DNA of 8,453 bases from Pseudomonadota bacterium (GCA_023445705.1 JAEXKM010000017.1:1-8453); one strand, 5' to 3'; shown: positions 1 through 6,916, counted from the stretch's first letter. The notes: generated by a model not told the origin, from the sequence alone. Program-made: numbers and translations.

Positions 1-736
1 TGATGGCAGCCATCATGAAAGGGCCCACGTCGGCGCCGATGTCGGGATCGTGCTCGACCTGATCGCCGCGCGGCTGCTCGGGGCCCTTGAAGCCCGGGGT
101 CAGGGCGAACGGGTCGATCATCAGGGCGAAGAGGCTCGGGTCCTTCTGGATCGCCGCCATGGTGGCGCGGCCGGATGCAGCGGTGCCGCCCGACAGGCCC
201 CCCTTGAGCTGGCGCATCCGACCCTTCACGCGGGGGACCACGCCGCCGAGCTTCTGCTTGGCCGTCTCCTGAGCGAAGAACACGCCCAGCTCGAAGGGGA
301 TGGAGTCGAAACCGCAGGAGAGCAGGATGCGCGCGCCGCTCTTCTTCGCCGCGTCCTGATGCCTGGCGATCACCTGAGCCATCCAGTTCGGCTCGCCGCA
401 GAGGTCGAGATAGTCCGTTCCGGCCTGCGCGCAGGCGGCGACCAGCTCGTCGCCATAAAGCTGATAGGGGCCGACGGTGGTGATGATCGCCTTGGCCCGG
501 CCGACCATGGCCTTCAGCGAGGCTGGGTCGTTGGCGTCGGCCACCACCAGCGGGGTGTCCTTGGGCGCGCCGATCTCGTCGCGCACGGCCTGGAGCTTCT
601 CCAGACTGCGGCCGGCCATGGCCCATTTCACCGGGCCGCCGACGCCATATTGCCCGGCGAGGTGCTCGGCGACGAGCCGGCCGGTGAAGCCGGTGGCGCC
701 GTAGACGATGATGTCGAATTCAGCGGCGGGGTTCAT
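1..736 (-). CDS. Saccharopine dehydrogenase-like NAD(P)-binding oxidoreductase (partial, N-terminal 245 residues)
   Basis: This reading frame starts at ATG 736-734 and stays open to the left edge, so the C-terminus is missing. It begins with MNPAAEFDIIVYGATGFTG: a first beta strand and a Rossmann glycine motif GATGFTG (residues 13-19), as in the saccharopine dehydrogenase NADP-binding domain family, which includes the mycobacterial trans-acting enoyl reductases. Further family-like stretches are VGPYQLYGDELVAAC, YLDLCGEPNW and SCGFDSIPFELG. Proteins of this group are usually about 390-420 residues, so some 60 percent is present. A ribosome binding site GGAGG lies 8 nt upstream of the ATG. The gene is divergent from the transporter at 940. 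It is probably a cytosolic oxidoreductase; true saccharopine dehydrogenase activity is unlikely and the substrate is unknown. The family call is firm, the function is not. Confidence 0.88.
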   Translation of the reverse strand, partial: MNPAAEFDIIVYGATGFTGRLVAEHLAGQYGVGGPVKWAMAGRSLEKLQAVRDEIGAPKDTPLVVADANDPASLKAMVGRAKAIITTVGPYQLYGDELVAACAQAGTDYLDLCGEPNWMAQVIARHQDAAKKSGARILLSCGFDSIPFELGVFFAQETAKQKLGGVVPRVKGRMRQLKGGLSGGTAASGRATMAAIQKDPSLFALMIDPFALTPGFKGPEQPRGDQVEHDPDIGADVGPFMMAAI

Positions 737-782
737 GGCCCTGTCCTCCCTGTCTCGGCCCGGGACCTTGCCGGAAGGTCGC

Positions 783-806
783 CGGCTTGCAAACGGCTGT
801 TTTAAT
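783..806. promoter_or_regulatory. AT-rich motif in the divergent intergenic region
   Basis: The 203-bp gap between the two divergent starts (734-736 and 940) contains CGGCTTGCAAACGGC followed directly by TGTTTTAAT, in otherwise GC-rich DNA. A closely related string lies in the other divergent intergenic region at 8161-8184. The core TTGCAA is self-complementary. The location suits an operator or promoter element, but no regulator is encoded nearby and the role is inferred. Confidence 0.3.
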
Positions 807-821
807 TTTTTCAGGGCGTGC

Positions 822-834
822 CGAACGCCGTTCG
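822..834. promoter_or_regulatory. 13-bp palindrome, candidate operator
   Basis: CGAAC GCC GTTCG is a perfect inverted repeat of 5-bp arms around 3 bp, lying midway between the divergent genes. The top strand also reads GAAC, seven bases, GAAG, one base away from the GAAC-N7-GAAC form of the alphaproteobacterial LexA box. Either reading could be chance in DNA of this composition. Confidence 0.25.
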
Positions 835-924
835 AAGCGCTTTAGCTGCGGACGCCAGTGGGGGCTTGCATCAAGTCTGCACCGGGCGATCAATGAACAG
901 GACGTCGGCGAAGGGCCGGCGCGC

Positions 925-930
925 AGGGAG
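925..930 (+). promoter_or_regulatory. Ribosome binding site that fixes the GTG start of the transporter
   Basis: AGGGAG sits 9 nt before GTG 940-942. An in-frame TAA at 931-933 rules out any earlier start. The next candidate, ATG 982, has only a distant purine run, so the GTG start is preferred. Confidence 0.65.
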
Positions 931-939
931 TAAGCGCCA

Positions 940-2361
940 GTGAGCCAAGCCCGGCCGCAGGGGGGACCGCTGTCGAGCGGCATGGTCCTGTCCTTTTCCA
1001 CCCTCGCCCTGCCGCTCGGGGCCCTGGCGGTGGCGGTTGCGGTGTACATCCCGCCGTTCTTCGCCAGCCACCTGGGCGTCAATCTGGCGGCCATCGGCGC
1101 GGCCTTCGCCATCGTGCGGATGCTCGACATCGGGGTCGATCCGGTGCTGGGGCTGGTGATGGACCGCACCCGGACCCGGATGGGGCGCTATCGAGTCTGG
1201 GTCCTGATCGGCGGGCCGATCCTGATGGCGGCGGTCTATGCGATGTTCGAGGCGCCGCATGGCGTCGGCACGGTCTACCTGATCTTCTGGCTGCTGGTGT
1301 TCTACCTCGGCAATTCGATCCTCGGCCTCGGGCACTCGGCCTGGGCTGCGACCCTGGCCACGGAATACCACCAGCGCTCGCGGGTGTTCGGCGTGCTGGC
1401 GGCGGCCGGCGTCATCGGTGCGGTCATCGTGCTGATCATCCCGATCGTCGCGGCGCACATCGGCCTGAGCGAGGCCGAGGGCGTGAAGTCGATGGGCTGG
1501 TTCATCTTCTTCCTGATCCCGATCGTGGTGGCCCTGGTCTGCCTGCGCACGCCCGAGCACATCATGAAGGCCGCGCCGGAAAAGTTCGCCCTGAAGGACT
1601 ACCTGTCGCTGGTCACCAAGCCGGATCTGCTGCGGCTGTTCCTGGCGCAGATGGCCCTGACGCTCGGGCCGGGCTGGATGAGCGCGCTCTACCTCTTCTT
1701 CTTCAAGGACTCGCGGGGCTTTTCGGCGGAGCAGGCTTCGCTGCTGCTGCTGGTCTATGTGATCGCCGGCATCGTCGGCGCGCCGCTGACCGCGCGACTG
1801 GCCATGCGGTTCAGCAAGCACCGCACCTTGATGGTCACCACCACGGCCTATTCGCTCGGCCTCTGCACGGTGATGATCCTGCCCAAGGCCAATGTGCCCA
1901 TCGCCATTCCGGTGATGTTCTGGTGCGGCTTCATGGCGGCGGGCTTCGACCTGATGATCCGCGCCATGCTGGCTGACGTGGCCGACGAGGTGCGGCTGGA
2001 GCAGGGGCAGGAGCGGCTCAGCCTGATCTATGCGCTGAACGCGCTGGCCAACAAGATCGCCTCGGCCTTCGCCATCGGCCTCACCTTCCCGCTGCTGGCC
2101 CAGATCGGCTACGACGCGACGGCGGGCGCGGGGAATACGCCGCGGGCGATCTTCGGCCTGGAGCTCGCCTACATCATCGGCCCGATCATCTTCGTCATGC
2201 TGGGCGGCGCCTGCGTGCTGGGCTGGAAGCTCGACGCCGACAAGCACGCCGACATCCGTCGCCAACTCGACGAGCGCGACGCGCTCTATGCCGAGGCGCC
2301 GATCATCGAGAGCGTCGGCGCCGAGCCGGCCATCGCGGTGCTGTCCGATAAGGCGCGGTGA
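940..2361 (+). CDS. MFS transporter of the glycoside-pentoside-hexuronide:cation symporter (GPH/MelB-like) family
   Basis: A 473-residue inner-membrane carrier with about 12 hydrophobic segments, the usual size for GPH symporters, which couple uptake of sugars or related solutes to H+ or Na+. The family signature is clear: LDIGVDPVLG followed by a loop with DRTRTRMGRYRVW (residues 62-87). D63 and D67 have the spacing of the cation-site aspartates D55/D59 of E. coli MelB. Near the C-terminal half, ERLSLIYALNALANKIASAF (residues 358-377) matches the MelB region around its conserved lysine (here K372). The start is GTG, supported by a good ribosome binding site and an upstream in-frame stop. A crotonase gene follows after 90 nt and a GST gene after that, so co-transcription is likely. 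Substrate is unknown; many alphaproteobacterial GPH members do not carry simple sugars. Long open frames on the opposite strand are composition artefacts. Confidence 0.92.
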   Translation: MSQARPQGGPLSSGMVLSFSTLALPLGALAVAVAVYIPPFFASHLGVNLAAIGAAFAIVRMLDIGVDPVLGLVMDRTRTRMGRYRVWVLIGGPILMAAVYAMFEAPHGVGTVYLIFWLLVFYLGNSILGLGHSAWAATLATEYHQRSRVFGVLAAAGVIGAVIVLIIPIVAAHIGLSEAEGVKSMGWFIFFLIPIVVALVCLRTPEHIMKAAPEKFALKDYLSLVTKPDLLRLFLAQMALTLGPGWMSALYLFFFKDSRGFSAEQASLLLLVYVIAGIVGAPLTARLAMRFSKHRTLMVTTTAYSLGLCTVMILPKANVPIAIPVMFWCGFMAAGFDLMIRAMLADVADEVRLEQGQERLSLIYALNALANKIASAFAIGLTFPLLAQIGYDATAGAGNTPRAIFGLELAYIIGPIIFVMLGGACVLGWKLDADKHADIRRQLDERDALYAEAPIIESVGAEPAIAVLSDKAR

Positions 2362-2451
2362 CGCGGAGTCCTGAGGCCTGACGCGAGGTCACGGCTGGGC
2401 GAGGGTCTCAAAGCGTGCCAGCGTGACGAAAGAGAGCGAAGGGAGAGCGCC

Positions 2452-3270
2452 ATGGAAGAACGCATCAAGGTCGAGATCAAGGACGGCGTGGCCGATGTCC
2501 GCCTGGTGCGTACGGACAAGATGAACGCCCTGGACGACGCCATGTTCTCGGCCCTGATCGAGACCGGCGAGCGGCTGAAGACCGAAAAGGGCGTTCGGGC
2601 CATCGTGCTGTCCGGCGAAGGCCGAGCCTTTTGCGCCGGGCTGGACATGGGCAATTTCGGCAAGATGGCCTCTGGCGAGCGCAGTGGCGGGCAGTCCTCC
2701 GGCGGCGGTTCGCTGGTCACGGCCGATCGCACGCCGGGCGGCTCCAACCGCGCCCAGCACGCGGTGATGGTGTGGCGTGAGCAGCCGGTTCCGGTGATCG
2801 CCGCCGTGCATGGCGTGGCCTTCGGCGGCGGCTTCCAGCTCGCCCTGGCCGCCGACATGCGCTTCGTGGCGGCCGACGCGCGCATGGCGGTGATGGAGAT
2901 CAAGTGGGGCCTGGTGCCCGACATGGCCGGCATGGTGCTGATGAAGGGACTGGTGCGCGACGACCTGGCCCGCGAGCTGACCTATACCGGCCGGATCTTC
3001 GAGGGCGAGGAAGCCCAGCGCCTGGGCCTGGCCACCCGGGTCTGCGCCGATCCGCGCGCCGAGGCCCTGGCGGTGGCGGCGGAGATCGCCGGCAAGAACC
3101 CGCATGCGATCCGCGGCGCCAAGCGCCTGCTGAACATGATGATGGACTCCGACCAGCACGCGATCCTGAAGGCCGAGAGCGTCGAACAGACCGCCCTGAT
3201 CGGCTCGCCTAACCAGGTCGAGGCGGTGATGTCGAACATGCAGAAGCGGGCCGCGGTCTACGCCGACTGA
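2452..3270 (+). CDS. Crotonase/enoyl-CoA hydratase family protein with Gln at the first catalytic Glu position
   Basis: A 272-residue crotonase-fold enzyme acting on acyl-CoA thioesters in the cytosol. The CoA and oxyanion-hole motif GRAFCAGLDM covers residues 57-66 and the second oxyanion-hole loop HGVAFGGGFQLALAADMRF covers 120-138. In rat enoyl-CoA hydratase two glutamates, E144 and E164, add water. The aligned positions here are Q129 and E149, exactly 20 residues apart, so only the second acid is kept. Such a pattern is seen in isomerases and in members of unassigned activity, so 'hydratase' should not be taken literally. A polar Gly/Ser-rich insert at 70-100 lies between the motifs. The start ATG is 6 nt after GGGAG (2441-2445). 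Its stop TGA shares a base with the ATG of the next gene. Family certain, reaction uncertain. Confidence 0.93.
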   Translation: MEERIKVEIKDGVADVRLVRTDKMNALDDAMFSALIETGERLKTEKGVRAIVLSGEGRAFCAGLDMGNFGKMASGERSGGQSSGGGSLVTADRTPGGSNRAQHAVMVWREQPVPVIAAVHGVAFGGGFQLALAADMRFVAADARMAVMEIKWGLVPDMAGMVLMKGLVRDDLARELTYTGRIFEGEEAQRLGLATRVCADPRAEALAVAAEIAGKNPHAIRGAKRLLNMMMDSDQHAILKAESVEQTALIGSPNQVEAVMSNMQKRAAVYAD

Positions 3271-3911
3271 TGGTCACCCTCTGGCACTGCGCGGACGCCA
3301 GGTCGTTCCGGGCGCTGTGGGCGCTGGAAGAGCTGTCGCTTCCCTATGAGCTGAAGCTGCTGCCCTTCCCGCCGCGGGTGCTTTCGCCGGAGTATCTGCA
3401 GGTCAATCCGTTGGGCACGATCCCGTTCTTCGTCGACGGGGCGACGCGGATGACGGAGTCGTCGGCGATCGTGCAGTACCTGGCGGTCAAGCACGGCGGC
3501 CCGCTGCTGGTGGAGCCGGCGGACCCTGCCTATGGCGCCTGGCTCAACTGGCTCTACTTGGGCGAGGCGACCCTGACCTTCCCTCAGACCCTGGTGCTTC
3601 GCTACACGCGGCTGGAGCCCAAGGAGCGGCGCAACCCGCAGGTGGCCGAGGACTATGCCCGCTGGTTCATGGCCAGGCTGCGGGCGGTGGACGCGGCGCT
3701 GCAGGACGCTGAGCATCTGTGCGCGGGCCGGTTCACGGCGGCGGACATCTCGGTGGGCTATGCGCTGCTGCTGGCCGAGACCCTGGGCCTGTCCGAGCGC
3801 TTCAGCCCGACGGTTGCGGACTATTGGGCCCGGCTGCAGGCGCGCGACGGCTTCAAGCGGGCGAAGGCGGCCCAGGCTGGCGAGGCGCGGCCGCAGTGGC
3901 AGGAGGCCTAG
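3270..3911 (+). CDS. Glutathione S-transferase family protein
   Basis: A 213-residue cytosolic protein with an N-terminal thioredoxin fold and C-terminal helical domain, the usual GST length. N-terminal landmarks are WHCADARSFRALWALEEL (residues 5-22), the region of the catalytic Ser/Cys/Tyr, the cis-proline in NPLGTIPFF (P52), and the glutathione-binding ES pair in TESSAIVQYL (E63, S64). The C-terminal domain has the helix N-capping box FTAADIS (T156 and D159). Which residue activates glutathione is unclear: C7 and S12 are both candidates. Its ATG overlaps the stop of the crotonase gene by one base (TGATG), which implies translational coupling and the same transcript. In that setting it may conjugate, reduce or isomerise an electrophilic intermediate, but this is inference. 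The sequence is too general to assign a GST class. Confidence 0.9.
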   Translation: MVTLWHCADARSFRALWALEELSLPYELKLLPFPPRVLSPEYLQVNPLGTIPFFVDGATRMTESSAIVQYLAVKHGGPLLVEPADPAYGAWLNWLYLGEATLTFPQTLVLRYTRLEPKERRNPQVAEDYARWFMARLRAVDAALQDAEHLCAGRFTAADISVGYALLLAETLGLSERFSPTVADYWARLQARDGFKRAKAAQAGEARPQWQEA

Positions 3912-3965
3912 GACCGTCTGCGCCGGCCCGAACCCGCATATGGCCCCGAAATGTCCGCCCCTTCA

Positions 3966-4071
3966 TCGTCATCCCCGGTCGCGCATGCGTACCGGGATCC
4001 ATAAGCATCAGCGTCTTCGGCTATCTCAGGCGTTTATGGATGGCCGGGACCTGACGGCCCGGCCATGACGA
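3966..4071. repeat. 106-bp imperfect palindromic intergenic repeat between convergent genes
   Basis: The outer arms TCGTCAT (3966-3972) and ATGACGA (4065-4071) are perfectly complementary. Moving inward, CCGG-rich segments follow, then ATCCATAA (3997-4004) pairs with TTATGGAT (4034-4041). The distance from the outer to the inner match is 31 on the left and 30 on the right, so the arms align with one bulge and several mismatches. The central 29 bp (4005-4033) is unpaired or weakly paired. The wording, a TCGTCATCCC edge and an ATCCATAA core, resembles long palindromic repeats scattered between genes in Caulobacter and other alphaproteobacteria. It fills the gap between a plus-strand and a minus-strand operon and could fold as a transcript end in both directions, though neither side has a U-run. 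I see no GANTC (CcrM) site inside it. Confidence 0.8.
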
Positions 4072-4089
4072 ACCAAAGATAGGGAAGGT

Positions 4090-5232
4090 CTAGGGCGCTC
4101 CACCGCTGGGGGCGTTCCACTCCGCGAGGACGTTGGGATCGGTTTCCGTGGTCTGAGCTCGGAGGCCGGCGAAGGCCGAGGCCGGGAGGAGGCGCGACAG
4201 GGCCCAGACGGCGGCGCCGCGAACGACGAGTGAGGGTTCAGTCAGATGGGCCGCCGCCACTTCGGCGAGGCTCGCATCGCCCGAGTTACCGATGGCGTAG
4301 AGCACGTTGCGCAGGAAGCGGTCGCGGCCGATGCGCTTGACCGGACTTTTGGCGAAGAGCGCCCGGAAAGCGGCGTCATCCAGCGCCGCCAGGTCGCGCA
4401 AGGCAGGCGAGCGCAGGGCGTCGCGGGCGTGCAGGCGTTGTTCGTGGGAGATGCTGGCGAACTTGTTCCAGGGACAGACCGCCAGGCAGTCGTCGCAGCC
4501 GTAGATCCGGTTGCCGAGCAGGGGCCGCAGGTCGCGAGGGATGGCCTCCTTCAGCTCGATGGTCAGATAGGAGATGCACCGCCGGGCGTCGAGCTGATAG
4601 GGGGCCGGGAACGCGCCGGTGGGGCAGATGTCCAGGCAGGCGCGGCACTGGCCGCAGGAACCGCCGCTGGGCGGATCGGGCGGCAGGTCCAGCTCGGTCA
4701 GGATGGAGCCGAGGAACAGCCAGGAGCCGAACTCGCGGCTGACGAGGTTGGTGTGCTTGCCCTGCCAGCCGAGGCCGGAGCGTTCGGCCAGGGGCTTTTC
4801 CATCAGCGGGGCGGTGTCGACGAACACCTTCAGCTCTCCGCCGAACCGGGAAACGATCCAGCCGGCGAGCTGCTTGAGCCGGCCCTTGATCAGCTCGTGA
4901 TAGTCGTCGCCCTGAGCGTAGACGGAGATGGCGCCGTGGTCGCGCTGCTCCAGGATCGCCAGCGGATCGTGATCGGGGCCATAGTTGACGCCGAGCATGA
5001 CCGCGGAGCGAGCGCCGTCCCACATGGCGGTGGGATGCGTGCGGCGGTCCTGCGTCTGCGCGATCCACGCCATCTCGCCATGGCGGCCGTGCTGTACGAA
5101 CTCGGAGAGGCGGGCGGAGGCCGGCCAGGGATCGGCGGCGCTGGCGAAGCGGCAGGCGTCGAAGCCGAGCTCAGCGGCCCGTTTGCGGATCAGCGCGCTG
5201 GCGTTTGCGAGGTCAGAAGTCGAGGTCGTCAT
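4090..5232 (-). CDS. queG: Epoxyqueuosine reductase QueG
   Basis: QueG performs the last step of queuosine synthesis, reducing epoxyqueuosine to queuosine in the anticodon wobble position of tRNAs for Asp, Asn, His and Tyr, using cobalamin and two [4Fe-4S] clusters. The 380-residue length fits. Features in order: N-terminal reductase-dehalogenase-like cobalamin domain; VDTAPLMEK with D139, matching the proposed catalytic Asp of QueG; ERSGLGWQGKHTN (150-162); the ferredoxin-like cluster motif C193xxC196xxC199xxxC203P; the second motif C246xxC249xxxC253P followed by WNKF; and a C-terminal HEAT-like part (about 300-370) thought to hold tRNA. All eight cluster cysteines are present. The start ATG (5232-5230) lies inside the end of the fzlA-like gene, a 20-nt overlap, and has no clear Shine-Dalgarno sequence, suggesting translational coupling. 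Last gene of the cluster, ending before the palindrome. Confidence 0.96.
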   Translation of the reverse strand: MTTSTSDLANASALIRKRAAELGFDACRFASAADPWPASARLSEFVQHGRHGEMAWIAQTQDRRTHPTAMWDGARSAVMLGVNYGPDHDPLAILEQRDHGAISVYAQGDDYHELIKGRLKQLAGWIVSRFGGELKVFVDTAPLMEKPLAERSGLGWQGKHTNLVSREFGSWLFLGSILTELDLPPDPPSGGSCGQCRACLDICPTGAFPAPYQLDARRCISYLTIELKEAIPRDLRPLLGNRIYGCDDCLAVCPWNKFASISHEQRLHARDALRSPALRDLAALDDAAFRALFAKSPVKRIGRDRFLRNVLYAIGNSGDASLAEVAAAHLTEPSLVVRGAAVWALSRLLPASAFAGLRAQTTETDPNVLAEWNAPSGGAP

Positions 5233-5899
5233 AGTGCTGCGCCGGCGCGAGGCCGGGCCAGCGATCGGCCAGGAGCGGCCGGAAGCACGGCCTCGATTTC
5301 AGCTTCATGTACCAGGTCTTCACCGCGGGGAAGTCACGCCAGGGAACATCGCCGAAATAGTCGATGACCGACAGATGCGCAGCTGCGGCGAAATCGGCCA
5401 GGGAGAGCCGGCGGCCGGCCAGCCAGTCGCGGGACGACAGCAGGCCTTCGACATAGACGAGGTGCGCGCGCAGGGCCTCGCGGCCTTGCCGCATGCTGGC
5501 CAGATCAGGCGCGCCCAGGCCAAGCAGACGCTTCTCCATCTTTTCGTGCAGCAGGAAGCCGCCGACCTCGTAGTCGAACTTGCGGTCGAACCATTGCAGC
5601 AGGCGCCGGGCCTCGGCGCGCTCGCCGGGGTCGCGGCCGAGCAGCGGCGGGTCCGGATAGGTTTCCTCGAGGTGGTCGAGAATGGCCCGGCTCTCGCACA
5701 GCGCCAGGGTGTCGCGGCCGTTGGAGGCGGTCAGCACCGGCGTCAGGCCGGACGGGTTCATCTTCACCAGGGCGGCTGGCCGCTCCCAGTAGCGCACGGC
5801 TTCCTCGGCGAACGGCAGGCGCTTTTCGCCCAGCGCCAGGCGCACCTGGCGCGAGGCGGGGTCGAGCGGGAAATGGTGAAGGGTGAGGTCGAGACTCAT
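5213..5899 (-). CDS. fzlA: GST-fold cell division regulator FzlA (FtsZ-binding)
   Basis: A 228-residue GST-family protein. It starts MSLDLTLHHFPLDPASRQVR, has a cis-proline in NPSGLTPVL (P54), an ES pair at E69-S70 in LCESRAIL, a helix-rich middle LLQWFDRKFD and a helix N-cap SLADF (166-170), and ends in a charged tail HYDDLDF. From memory of the family this pattern, including the tail and the lack of an obvious catalytic Ser/Cys/Tyr near the N-terminus, matches FzlA, an alphaproteobacterial GST homologue that binds FtsZ and sets filament curvature and constriction rate in Caulobacter. FzlA is not known to act as a glutathione enzyme. The ATG is the only plausible start: no ATG, GTG or TTG lies upstream before an in-frame stop. 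It sits 17 nt after the metal transporter and overlaps queG by 20 nt. An ordinary GST is the alternative. Confidence 0.82.
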   Translation of the reverse strand: MSLDLTLHHFPLDPASRQVRLALGEKRLPFAEEAVRYWERPAALVKMNPSGLTPVLTASNGRDTLALCESRAILDHLEETYPDPPLLGRDPGERAEARRLLQWFDRKFDYEVGGFLLHEKMEKRLLGLGAPDLASMRQGREALRAHLVYVEGLLSSRDWLAGRRLSLADFAAAAHLSVIDYFGDVPWRDFPAVKTWYMKLKSRPCFRPLLADRWPGLAPAQHYDDLDF

Positions 5900-5916
5900 T
5901 AGGCGGCTGAGTATCC

Positions 5917-6873
5917 CTAACCCTCCTTAAGGCCGCGTTTACCGAGCGCTGTTTCGGCAAATGCGCCGCCATGCGGTTCGGCCGCGCCGCGCGGGTCCGG
6001 GTGGATGATGATGTCGGCGCTGGGAAACTCGGAAAGTATGCGTTTTTCCGCAGCCACGACGGCGGCGTGGGCCTGTTGCAGGGAGAGGGCGGGATCGAGA
6101 TCGACGTGCATCTGGATGTGAACGTACGGACCCGAGGCTCGGGTCCTTAGTTGGTGCACGTCGGTGAGGCCAGGGTCGCTGACGACGAGGGCGATGATTC
6201 GCTCGCGCGACTCCAGCGGCAGTTCGCGGTCCATCAGCTGGTTGGCCGCCTCGCGGAAGACACCGATCGCGCCCCACAGCAGCAGGACCGCGATGACCAG
6301 GGCGGCGATGGCGTCCAGGCCGCGCCAGCCGAAGGCGGCGGCCGCGCCGATCCCCAGCAGGGCGACGCCGTTGGAGGCGAGGTCGGTGGCGTAGTGGGCC
6401 CGGTCACCCGCCACGGCCACCGAGGCGGTGCGCTTCAGCACGTAACCCTGGGCGGTGATGAGGATGGCGGTCAGGACGATGGAGATCACCATGACCACGA
6501 TCGCCAGGCCGGAGTGGCTGACCTCGCCGGGGTTCATGATGTCGCCGATCGCCTCGCGCCCGATCAGCGCCGCTGAGGCGAAGACCAGCCCGCCCTGCAT
6601 GAGGCTGGCGAAGGCTTCGGCCTTGCCGTGCCCGAAGCGGTGCTCGGCGTCGGGAGGCGAGGAGGCGTAGCGGACCGCGAAAAAGGTCACCAGCGAGGCG
6701 AGCAGGTCGAGGCCGGAGTCCGCGGCCGAGGCCAGCAGGGCGGTCGAGCCGCCGAGCAGCCAGACCGCGCCCTTGATGGTGACGAGCAGCAAGGCCACCC
6801 CGGTGGAGGCCAGGGTGATCCTGCGGGTGAGGACGGAGGCCTCGGCGGCGGAAAGGCGCGGGCGATCGTTCAT
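5917..6873 (-). CDS. Cation diffusion facilitator (FieF/YiiP-like Zn2+/Fe2+ efflux) transporter
   Basis: A 318-residue inner-membrane antiporter with six predicted membrane segments (roughly 20-38, 44-66, 90-110, 121-142, 165-180, 186-207) and a cytosolic dimerisation domain (about 215-293). The transport-site residues D52, D56, H160 and D164 have the spacing of E. coli FieF D45, D49, H153, D157, each shifted by 7. D75 and H82 match the second metal site (D68, H75). In the C-terminal domain H240, H256, H291 and D293 match the regulatory zinc ligands. The HD-HD type of transport site indicates Zn2+, with Fe2+, Cd2+ or Co2+ also possible. It follows asd after 43 nt with AAGG 7 nt before the ATG, and precedes fzlA by 17 nt. 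No metal-sensing regulator is nearby, so expression may simply follow the operon. Confidence 0.94.
   Translation of the reverse strand: MNDRPRLSAAEASVLTRRITLASTGVALLLVTIKGAVWLLGGSTALLASAADSGLDLLASLVTFFAVRYASSPPDAEHRFGHGKAEAFASLMQGGLVFASAALIGREAIGDIMNPGEVSHSGLAIVVMVISIVLTAILITAQGYVLKRTASVAVAGDRAHYATDLASNGVALLGIGAAAAFGWRGLDAIAALVIAVLLLWGAIGVFREAANQLMDRELPLESRERIIALVVSDPGLTDVHQLRTRASGPYVHIQMHVDLDPALSLQQAHAAVVAAEKRILSEFPSADIIIHPDPRGAAEPHGGAFAETALGKRGLKEG
5922..5928 (-). promoter_or_regulatory. Full Shine-Dalgarno-like AAGGAGG at unusual distance from the fzlA start
   Basis: On the minus strand AAGGAGG lies in the last codons of the transporter gene (Lys-Glu-Gly before TAG). It ends 22 nt before the fzlA ATG (5899-5897), far beyond the usual 5-10 nt. 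A weaker TAGGGA lies closer. No alternative start codon sits at the proper distance in the fzlA frame. Confidence 0.4.
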
Positions 6874-6916
6874 GCCTGCCTTTCTAACCCCGTCGCCGAC
6901 ACGACCCCAGCGGGAA

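Noticed and set aside
50..805. Open frame on the plus strand at the left edge
   Set aside because: It lies opposite the saccharopine dehydrogenase-like gene, whose GATGFTG Rossmann motif and ribosome binding site fix the coding strand.
866..894. Possible sigma-70 promoter TTGCAT, 17 nt, ATCAAT before the transporter
   Set aside because: The -35 is acceptable but the -10 matches only three of six positions, so it is not better than chance in this region.
871..2265. Open frame of 464 codons on the minus strand opposite the transporter
   Set aside because: Its product is a low-complexity string rich in His, Arg, Asp and Gln with no fold, as expected opposite a GC-rich gene. The plus-strand frame has clear transporter motifs.
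2358..2392. GTGAC/GTCAC pair and TGACGCG direct repeat after the transporter stop, considered as a terminator
   Set aside because: Only 5-bp arms with 25 nt between and no U-run; the next gene is close and probably co-transcribed.
2389..3159. Minus-strand open frame opposite the crotonase
   Set aside because: Composition artefact; the crotonase frame carries family motifs and a good ribosome binding site.
3655..4068. Plus-strand open frames running from the GST gene into the palindrome
   Set aside because: Out of frame with the GST, Arg/Pro-rich, and they end in repeat DNA.
4246..5367. Open frame of 373 codons on the plus strand opposite queG
   Set aside because: Gly/Ala/Glu/Arg-rich composition without motifs, and it runs across the queG-fzlA junction. 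The minus-strand genes have complete catalytic motifs.
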